A stretch of 54,712 nucleotides of DNA from Gammaproteobacteria bacterium (GTDB lineage: Bacteria > Pseudomonadota > Gammaproteobacteria > Chromatiales > Chromatiaceae): contig RZZN01000027.1 in assembly GCA_009929855.1 (NCBI GenBank), positions 1-54,712 of the forward strand, read 5' to 3'. This document shows positions 46,697 to 54,712 of this stretch, in pieces (position 1 is the first letter of the stretch; the number at the start of each line of letters is the position of its first letter). The notes below the pieces were generated by a model. That model did not search any database. It was not told where the DNA came from and saw nothing but the letters and a program-made list of their open reading frames with translations. The position numbers were made by a program, and so were the translations under genes.

Positions 46697-47683
46697 TCAT
46701 GATCCTGACCCTGTCGCGCGCGCCGGATCACCAGGGTCATTTTCCCGCTTCGCCGATCGGGTCTCGCATCGACTGCCATCGTTCATCTCGAGCGAGTGCG
46801 ACCGCTTCTGGCCAATATAGAGCAGCTGGGTTCCGGCCCCGACGCGAGCGGGCTCGTCGTTGAGAAGCTGGTAGACATAGTCTGGGATCAGCTCAATATC
46901 ATCATCGCCGGTCAAGATGACTCGTAGCGCTCGCCGCAAGCGCCTGACTCGATTGCCCAGATGCCACCTCAAGCGATCAAGCTTGGATAACCGCCATGCG
47001 TCCTGCCATGACAGAATCCGCGGCGGCAACTTGGCTTCGCCACGCAGAAAACCTCGATACCTCTCGAAGAATTCGCTCGTGAACTCGATCTGATGGATCA
47101 CCACCTGATCGAAACCCGCGATCTCCATGTCGGCTTCCAGCGAGCTTGCCGTGAAGGACCGTTGATGCTGCCATCGGTGAAAAACCTTGTTACAGACTGG
47201 ACATAATGCAGCATTCAATTCAAGATCTTCAGAATTGGGCGTCGTCACGATCAACTTTCCGCCTTCACGCACGTATTGACCGAGCCCGGAGAGGAATGCC
47301 CCATATTCATCCTCGAGGACGTGCTCGATGACTTCACACAGTAAAACCACATCGAATTGGGTCTGATCCAAGCGATCCACACATCCGAGAAACGCCACCT
47401 GATCGCCAAACCGACCCTCCAATCCCTTGCGACGTTCCTGTGATGGCTCGTAGGCGGCGATACGCAAGTTATTTCTGACCAGCTCCGCAGCCAAATCGCC
47501 ATCACCGGCCCCAAGGTCGAGGTGTGTTCCGTGTGGGCTGAGATGCTTCCAGACTGCTGACACGACGCTCGGGGCCGCGGTTCTGCTGAAGCTCAGCTCA
47601 GCCAATCGTGTACTAGAGACGCCATCCCAGAATCTGTTGACGAGATCGGGAGTCCAGTCCAAGGGTTTGGGTCTTTCCGCCAT
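46697..47683 (-). CDS. SAM-dependent methyltransferase (surface polysaccharide type)
   Basis: The 328-residue protein has the class I SAM-binding motif LDLGAGDGDLA at about 55-65 and VVLLCEVIEHVLEDE near 112-126. A CPVCNKVFHRWQHQRSF segment, typical of methyltransferases found in O-antigen clusters, lies near 162-178. It probably methylates a sugar or lipid-linked glycan made by the neighbouring genes. The A+T content is clearly higher than in the rest of the window, suggesting recent transfer. The last 30 residues are low-complexity and may differ from homologues. Confidence 0.82.
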   Translation of the reverse strand: MAERPKPLDWTPDLVNRFWDGVSSTRLAELSFSRTAAPSVVSAVWKHLSPHGTHLDLGAGDGDLAAELVRNNLRIAAYEPSQERRKGLEGRFGDQVAFLGCVDRLDQTQFDVVLLCEVIEHVLEDEYGAFLSGLGQYVREGGKLIVTTPNSEDLELNAALCPVCNKVFHRWQHQRSFTASSLEADMEIAGFDQVVIHQIEFTSEFFERYRGFLRGEAKLPPRILSWQDAWRLSKLDRLRWHLGNRVRRLRRALRVILTGDDDIELIPDYVYQLLNDEPARVGAGTQLLYIGQKRSHSLEMNDGSRCETRSAKRENDPGDPARATGSGS

Positions 47684-47951
47684 GTCTACTCCTTCGATTC
47701 GGTTGGCCCGGCTCAGTCATCCGCCCAAGTCAGGATCTTGGATGACGCTGAGCACCCGCGACATCTCGGACTCCGCGTCAATCGCGATCAGCCTGCGTGG
47801 GTGGTCAGGGACCACATGAGCGTCATGAATCGAGCCTGCCTTCGATCGTGCCAATTCACGCGGGATCAGCCCCGGGAATCGCTGGAGATGTCCGAGCAAG
47901 GCTCATCGCGCTGTCGAGCGGAGATCGAGACGACGCATCAAGCTGACGCGG

Positions 47952-49252
<1,301 letters not shown>

Positions 49253-49256
<4 letters not shown>

Positions 49257-50050
49257 AGCCGGTCACCAAAGGCCAGCTTGGCGCGGCTGAAGGTGGTGAC
49301 CGCAAAGCCCAGCAGGAAGGGCGCGCTCCCACAGAAGAGGATCCAGGACAAGGGATGCTCGATGCGTCCGAAGTAGAAGACATCCTGGAAGCACCAGACC
49401 ATGTAGCTGAAGGGGTTCAGATGGAGCAGCAACTCGCCGAGCGGCGGCAGCAGCCCGGGATAGAGCAGGATGGGCGTCATGAAGAGGTTGGCGGTCGCAA
49501 ATACGGTGACCAGATCCTTGATGTCACGGATGAAGACGCCCAGACCCGAGAGTGCGTAGGCGGCCGCGGCCGCATGCAAGAGCAATGCGAGCCAAACCAG
49601 CGGGATCAGCACATAGGTCCAGGGCAAGGCCCTGCTCTGGACGATCTCGTAGAGGATCAGGAAGAGCGTGGCCACGATCAGATTGGGCAAGGCGGCCAGC
49701 ACGGTCTTGATCGGGAGGATCTCGATCGGAAAGACAATCTGCTTGACCAGATTGCGATTGGACGAGATGGTCGTGGTCGCGCGGTTCATGATGTCCTGGG
49801 CGGTCAGCCAGGGAATGAGTCCGGCCAGGATGTAGGTGGTCAGGTCGCGTGGCAGCTCGTAGGTGTCGCCCAGCTTGCCCGGGAAGATCACGTTGAAGAT
49901 GACCGCGTACAGGATCATCAAAAAGATCGGATGACCGATGACCCAGGCCGAGCCCAGGACCTGGCCGACATAGCGATCCCGCAGCTCGCGACGTGACATC
50001 TCCCAGATCAAGAGATGATGTCGACGAAAAAGCGCAATGAAGTCATTCAT
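49253..50050 (-). CDS. wzm: ABC-2 type polysaccharide export permease (Wzm-like)
   Basis: The 265-residue permease has six predicted spans, an N-terminal amphipathic segment (WEMSRRELRDRYVGQVLGSAW at about 16-36) typical of Wzm/KpsM, and a conserved NPFSYMVWCFQDVFY near the C-terminus. It is the transmembrane partner of the Wzt-like ATPase, coupled by ATGA. Confidence 0.92.
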
Positions 50051-50514
50051 CCCGTGTATACCTACCCTGCATCGGACGCCGTGGACTGGTCACCGAGCAG
50101 GATCGGCGCGTCAGTGACCTGGTCTCGAGCGGCCCTGGCGCGGCGACCCGCGAGCGGTCTGGGCAGCCAGGCACCGCTTGGGCCTGACCGGCAACCCCGA
50201 GCGCCGCCTCGCTGGGACGACCCGATGCGTCGAAGCAGGTGACGATAGCATGGATGACAGTGGTCGGATAGTTGGCCGAGCCGCGCGCGGCGGCATGGCC
50301 CCGCGATGTCTTCAGATGAACCGGCGACCCGGCTATACTTGCAACCCTTCACCACCGCCGCGTGCCGAGAGCGGGTGCGCGACCGGAGACCGACCCGCGC
50401 GTCTCCATCGACCGAGCCGCTCCAGCCATTGCCGCGACGGCGGTCGCGACAGACTGACACGCCCCGGTGAGCCATCATCGATCCTCCCTGCCGACTCGCA
50501 ATCAGGACCCTTTC
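50051..50514. other. Divergent intergenic region, no gene seen
   Basis: 464 bases separate the permease and glycosyltransferase genes. No supported gene was found. A candidate promoter facing the glycosyltransferase is TTCAGA (50311-50316), a 17-base spacer and TATACT (50334-50339). Confidence 0.45.
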
Positions 50515-52305
50515 ATGGTGAAGGATTCCAGTTCCGACCCCGAGGGCGCGCACGCGGATGATCCGCGCATCCGCGCCGCACTCCACTGGTGCCGCGATGC
50601 CGGGCTTGGCGAGCTGGTGCTGGCGGTGCCCTTCACTTTGCGAGCGGACGCGGTGACCGAGCTGCTGGGCGAGCCTGGGGTGAGTCATCTGGTCCTGTCG
50701 ATCGACACCGCCCGGGACGCGACGGACGAGCGCTGCGCGACCTTCCTGCCCGCTGAGTATTCCTGGCGCTTGCCCGCGCAGATCCCCAGTACATTGGTGC
50801 TCATCGCCCCCCGCACACGCATCACCGCGCCGATGATCCGCGCGGCCATGCTGGCCGGCGTGCGCCGGATGATCTACTGGAGCGTCGACGACTGGGCCCA
50901 GGAGAGCATCTGGTCGCTCGCCGCGTCCAAGCTCGTCGGCAAGCTCGGTGCCGGTCTCCAGCTGATCGGCGAGCGCTCGGTCGGTCTGGTGCCGGCCGTG
51001 ACCGATGTCCTCTATGCCCGCGGGATGACACGGGCGCTGCGCGCCAGCGCCACCCTGGGTGTCGGCTCGACGCTCCCCGGTCGGCTGTTGATCGCCTGTC
51101 CGACACTGGTGGCCGGGGGCGCCGAGCGCCAGATCCTCAACACGGCGCTCGGATTGCGTGACCGCGGGATGACCGATGTCAGTCTGCTGGTCGCCAACCT
51201 GAGCAGGCGCCCAGGCAACGACTTCTTTCTGCGCCCGCTCCTGGATGCAGGCATCCAAGTGAACGAGCCTCAGGGTCCAACCGATCAGTTGGAGGAATGG
51301 ATCCACTTTCGTGACGATCCCAATTTGGCGCGCCGGATCCATCAGACCCGTAACCTTTTGAGCGGCCTGCCGGCACAGCTTCGCCAGGACATCCTCGATC
51401 ACTATCTCGCGCTGCGCGAGCTCAGGCCCTCGGTGGTCCATTGCTGGCTGGATTACAGTAATGTCCGCGCCGGTCTAGCGGCCCTGCTCGCTGGCGTGCC
51501 CAGGGTGGTGCTCTCAGGGCGCAATGTCGGACCCAAGCACTTTCCATACATCTTCGACGCGACCATGCGCGCGGCCTACCGAACACTTGCAGCCCATCCT
51601 CAGGTCATCCTGGTCAACAACAGTCATGCGGGCGCCGCGGACTATGCAGACTGGCTCGGGCTGCCAATCGAGCGCTTCCGTGTCATCTACAATGGGATCG
51701 ATCTCGATGCGGTACGGCGCCCCGAGCACGCATCCATCCGTGCCTTTCGCGCCGGGCTCGGGATCGATGACACCAACCGAGTCGTGGGCGGGATGTTCCG
51801 ATTCTCGCCCGAGAAGCGGCCCCTGCTCTGGCTGGAGACGGCGATCCGGCTGGTCAAGACCGACCCGGCGGCGCGCTGCCTGCTCTTCGGGGAGGGACCG
51901 CTGGAGCCCGAGATGCAGCACCTGCTGAGCTCGGCCGATGTCGGATCCCGGGTGAGGATCCTCGCGCCGACCCGCGAGAGCACGCTCGCGCTGGCCGCGC
52001 TCGATGTCCTGCTGCTGACCTCGCGCTGGGAAGGCACGCCCAATGTCGCGATCGAGGCGCAGACCCTGGGCACACCTGTCGTGGTAACCGGTGGGGGTGG
52101 GGCGCGAGAGTCATTCGCGCCTGGCGTGACCGGCCTGTTCGTCGAGACGGCAAGGGCTGAGACACTCGCCAGCGCGGTCGAGCAACTGCTCGAGGACCGC
52201 GATCTGCGCGAGGGGATCGGCACACTCGGACGACGCTTCGTGCAGGAGCGCTTCGGCATCGATCGCATGATCGATGAGACACTCGCGCTCTACGAGACAC
52301 ACTGA
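50515..52305 (+). CDS. Family 4-type glycosyltransferase with long N-terminal extension
   Basis: The 596-residue protein has an N-terminal region of about 190 residues of unknown fold. A GT-B domain then starts at RLLIACPTLVAGGAERQ (GGAERQ at 201-206) and ends with the GT4 motif SRWEGTPNVAIEAQTLGTPVV. It should transfer a sugar from a nucleotide donor during polysaccharide assembly. The N-terminal part is not typical for GT4 enzymes and may bind a lipid or partner. ATG 50515 has AGGA about 9 bases upstream; a GTG at 50467 is an alternative. Confidence 0.85.
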   Translation: MVKDSSSDPEGAHADDPRIRAALHWCRDAGLGELVLAVPFTLRADAVTELLGEPGVSHLVLSIDTARDATDERCATFLPAEYSWRLPAQIPSTLVLIAPRTRITAPMIRAAMLAGVRRMIYWSVDDWAQESIWSLAASKLVGKLGAGLQLIGERSVGLVPAVTDVLYARGMTRALRASATLGVGSTLPGRLLIACPTLVAGGAERQILNTALGLRDRGMTDVSLLVANLSRRPGNDFFLRPLLDAGIQVNEPQGPTDQLEEWIHFRDDPNLARRIHQTRNLLSGLPAQLRQDILDHYLALRELRPSVVHCWLDYSNVRAGLAALLAGVPRVVLSGRNVGPKHFPYIFDATMRAAYRTLAAHPQVILVNNSHAGAADYADWLGLPIERFRVIYNGIDLDAVRRPEHASIRAFRAGLGIDDTNRVVGGMFRFSPEKRPLLWLETAIRLVKTDPAARCLLFGEGPLEPEMQHLLSSADVGSRVRILAPTRESTLALAALDVLLLTSRWEGTPNVAIEAQTLGTPVVVTGGGGARESFAPGVTGLFVETARAETLASAVEQLLEDRDLREGIGTLGRRFVQERFGIDRMIDETLALYETH

Positions 52306-52561
52306 CCGATGTGGCGCTCGATCCTGCCCTGCTGCGGAGCGGTCCAGGGTCATGCGATCTCCCAGGCAGGCGATCATTGTCCGATCCAGTCGATCAGATC
52401 CCAACGCGCTCGGCCGCGGGGACGAGGGCATCACGCATCGATAGTCAAAGAAGGGATCAGGGTTGTGGCACACCGCCTCGGTCAGACCTGGCTCGACCCT
52501 CGACGCATGCGCAGGGTTCGACTGATCGACCCGTTCAATTCAACCACGAGGCAGCGCTGAC

Positions 52562-54421
52562 ATGTGCGGGATTGCTGGACTCCTGACGACACCCGGTCTC
52601 TGGGATCGGACCGACCTCGAGGCCATCGTGCGAGCCATGCGCGACACCATGGTCCATCGCGGTCCAGATGCGGCCGGGGTCTGGCTCGACCCGGCGGGCG
52701 GTTGCGCACTGGGTCATCGGCGGCTATCGATCATCGATCTCTCGGACGAGGGTCGCCAACCCATGGGCAACGCCGACGGCTCGGTGCAGGTGACCTTCAA
52801 CGGCGAGATCTACAACCATGAGTCGTTGCGGGCCGATCTGATCGCACAGGGTCACCGTCTGCATTCTCGGACGGATACCGAGGTCATCCCGCATCTGCTC
52901 CAGGATTTCGACATCGAGCAGGTCGACCGGCTCGACGGGATGTTCGCATTCGGACTCTGGCACCGGCCCAGCCGGCGTCTGCTGCTCGCCCGCGACCCCT
53001 TCGGCAAGAAGCCACTGTATTACGCCCAGGGTCCAGGGTGGTTTGCCTTCGCCTCGGAGCTCCAGGCGCTCACCCGGGTGCCCGGCTTCGATCCGACCAT
53101 CGACCACGAGGCCCTGGCCTACTATCTGCTCCTGCAATATGTCCCCGCGCCCTTCAGCATCTATCGCTCGGTGCGCAAGCTGCCGCCCGGCTCGACCCTG
53201 GTGGTGGAGACCGCCGATGACCGTCTGAGGGTCGGCGAGCCGCACGGCTATTTTCGCTTCGAGCCGCGCGAGCCCAGTGCGCTCGCCGCGCCCTCGCTCG
53301 CGGAGCGCACCGAGGCGTTGCGCGAGCGGGTGCTGGAGGCGGTGCGCAAGCGACTCATGAGCGATGTCCCGTTGGGGGCCTTTCTCTCCGGCGGGGTCGA
53401 CTCGGCCCTGGTCGCGGCCATGGTGACCCGCGAGATCGGACGACCGCTCAGCACCTTCTCGATCGGCTTCGCGGGCACCAGCGAGACCGAGCATCACTAC
53501 GCCCGGGAGGTCGCCGACCATCTCGGGACCGATCATCACGAGGAGATCCTCAGCCCAGACGCACTTCAACTCGTCCATGAGATCGCCGACCGTCTCGACG
53601 AGCCCAATGGCGATTCATCCTGCCTGCCGACCTATCTGCTCTCTCGGTTCACGCGCGAGCATGTGACCGTGGCACTCTCGGGCGACGGGGGCGATGAGCT
53701 CTTCGGCGGCTATGGGCGGTATCGCGACACCCTGATGGAGCAAGGCAACTGGCTGCAGCGTCAGCTGCGCGCGGTGCGCACCGGGCGCCGCTATACCCCG
53801 GCGGATGCCTATCTCTCGCCTCGCTGGCTGATCTTTCAGCCCGAGCAGATCGGTGGGCTCACCGGAGGACTGCCACCCGCGGTGGCCGCTTCACTCGCGC
53901 ACTGGCGCGCGGCACTGAATGATCCGGCGCAACCCCTGCTGCACCGGATGCGCGCCCTAGATGCCGCGACCTATCTGCCCGGGGCCGTGCTTCCCAAGGT
54001 CGACCGCATGAGCATGCAGGTCTCGCTGGAGGTGCGCTGTCCGCTGCTCGACCGAGGCGTGGCCGAGCTGGCGCATGATCTGCCGCTCGCGGCCTGTTGG
54101 GATCCACCCGCCGAGACCAAGCGCATCCTGAAACGGCTGGCGACACGCTATCTGCCCGCCGAATGGATGCATCGACGCAAGATGGGGTTCGGTCTGCCAT
54201 CCAACACCTGGTCGAACCAGCGGACACTCCAGCTTGCTCGAGAGCTCCTGCTGTCATCCGATGGTCGTCTGCGAGGTCTGCTGGATCAGCAGGCCTTGGC
54301 AAGACTCGTCGCTCAACAGGCTCGGCCTGAGCACTTTTCGGTGTATCAGCTCTGGCCACTGCTCATCTTGGAGCTTTGGCTGCGGCGTGCGGCGAGCCGC
54401 TCGAGTGCGGGATCGACATGA
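52562..54421 (+). CDS. asnB: Asparagine synthetase (glutamine-hydrolysing)
   Basis: The 619-residue enzyme begins with the catalytic Cys2 (MCGIAG) of the Ntn glutaminase domain, with MVHRGPDAAG and FNGEIYNHE. The synthetase domain has the PP-loop SGGVDSAL (Ser276-Asp280), ALSGDGGDELFGGYGRY, and LPKVDRMSMQVSLEVRCPLLD. Copies inside polysaccharide clusters often amidate uronic acids or supply asparagine-like groups, so a cell-surface role is as likely as a general one. It overlaps the next small gene by ATGA. Confidence 0.93.
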   Translation: MCGIAGLLTTPGLWDRTDLEAIVRAMRDTMVHRGPDAAGVWLDPAGGCALGHRRLSIIDLSDEGRQPMGNADGSVQVTFNGEIYNHESLRADLIAQGHRLHSRTDTEVIPHLLQDFDIEQVDRLDGMFAFGLWHRPSRRLLLARDPFGKKPLYYAQGPGWFAFASELQALTRVPGFDPTIDHEALAYYLLLQYVPAPFSIYRSVRKLPPGSTLVVETADDRLRVGEPHGYFRFEPREPSALAAPSLAERTEALRERVLEAVRKRLMSDVPLGAFLSGGVDSALVAAMVTREIGRPLSTFSIGFAGTSETEHHYAREVADHLGTDHHEEILSPDALQLVHEIADRLDEPNGDSSCLPTYLLSRFTREHVTVALSGDGGDELFGGYGRYRDTLMEQGNWLQRQLRAVRTGRRYTPADAYLSPRWLIFQPEQIGGLTGGLPPAVAASLAHWRAALNDPAQPLLHRMRALDAATYLPGAVLPKVDRMSMQVSLEVRCPLLDRGVAELAHDLPLAACWDPPAETKRILKRLATRYLPAEWMHRRKMGFGLPSNTWSNQRTLQLARELLLSSDGRLRGLLDQQALARLVAQQARPEHFSVYQLWPLLILELWLRRAASRSSAGST

Positions 54422-54618
54422 AAAGCAGCCGTGCATTGAGAATCATTTTTCACATGACGCTCATCTGTCTCGCGGGGTGCTATGGCGTATTGGTTGGAAA
54501 ATTTCAGCTACCTCCGTACTCAATGCTGAAGGCCGGATACGAAATGATGGCCGGGGTTGATCATCATCAATCCGAGGTAGCGCATCCTGAAATACCGGCG
54601 CAAACCCCTAGCCAATAA
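54418..54618 (+). CDS. Small membrane protein coupled to asnB, possibly truncated
   Basis: The 66-residue product has one membrane segment (about 8-27) followed by LPPYSMLKAGYEMM and a polar tail. The anchor plus 'PPYS' segment resembles the N-terminus of some larger polysaccharide-associated or sulfotransferase-like proteins, so this may be a truncated remnant or a genuine small protein. The start overlaps the asnB stop (ATGA). Base composition is A+T-richer than asnB. The downstream bases to 54712 do not obviously continue the frame. Confidence 0.55.
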   Translation: MKSSRALRIIFHMTLICLAGCYGVLVGKFQLPPYSMLKAGYEMMAGVDHHQSEVAHPEIPAQTPSQ

Positions 54619-54712
54619 GTCGTTGACATAAAATTTTCGGCATCAGTGACGGCAGGACTCGTTTGCGGTCAGTTGTCGGTTCGTACCGTCATCGAGAGTC
54701 GTGAAATGCCCC

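Overview
The window looks like part of a purple sulfur bacterium chromosome (gammaproteobacterial Chromatiales, probably Chromatiaceae). The evidence is a form I RuBisCO cluster of cbbR-cbbLSQO type, flavocytochrome c sulfide dehydrogenase (fccAB), a DsrC-family protein, many c-type cytochromes with their maturation factors, and high G+C coding sequence. The assignment rests on gene content and recalled family features; no search was run.

Layout. Positions 3-167 hold the end of a receiver-domain protein, abutting ccmF. Positions 2.5-9.8 kb look like a nitrogen-oxide and sulfide redox island: CBS and HPP-family genes behind two palindromic FNR/DNR-type boxes, an NnrS-like membrane protein, an octaheme nitrite reductase carrying the CXXCK catalytic heme and the Tyr-x-Cys pair of the Thioalkalivibrio TvNiR type, then fccB, fccA and a second FccA-like diheme cytochrome. 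Two more boxes lie upstream of fccA. Next come a DUF945 gene, dxs, a DsbD/CcdA-like thiol reductase and a MacAB-type export system (9.8-18.2 kb).

Positions 18.5-25.2 kb encode carbon fixation: divergent cbbR, then cbbL, cbbS, a strong terminator, cbbQ and cbbO, followed by palindromic repeats. Positions 25.4-34.0 kb carry a DUF2177 protein, a very large alpha-2-macroglobulin-like protein with a thioester, a lytic-transglycosylase-like lipoprotein, an unknown membrane protein and a cytochrome b561. Then come xseA, a DsrC-family protein lacking the C-terminal CysA, and a Tat-exported serine hydrolase.

The most unusual locus is 37,818-41,655. Three genes joined by ATGA overlaps encode a seven-heme cytochrome c with a C-terminal anchor, a small di-heme-type cytochrome b and an N-terminally anchored octaheme cytochrome c. 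I read this as a membrane redox complex linking the quinone pool to a periplasmic multiheme enzyme; its substrate is unknown.

The rest contains mutS, a TSUP permease, and from 46.7 kb to the end a surface polysaccharide region: methyltransferase, Wzt/Wzm ABC exporter, glycosyltransferase, asparagine synthetase and a small membrane protein. Parts of this region are visibly A+T-richer. I saw no rRNA, tRNA, CRISPR array or insertion sequence.
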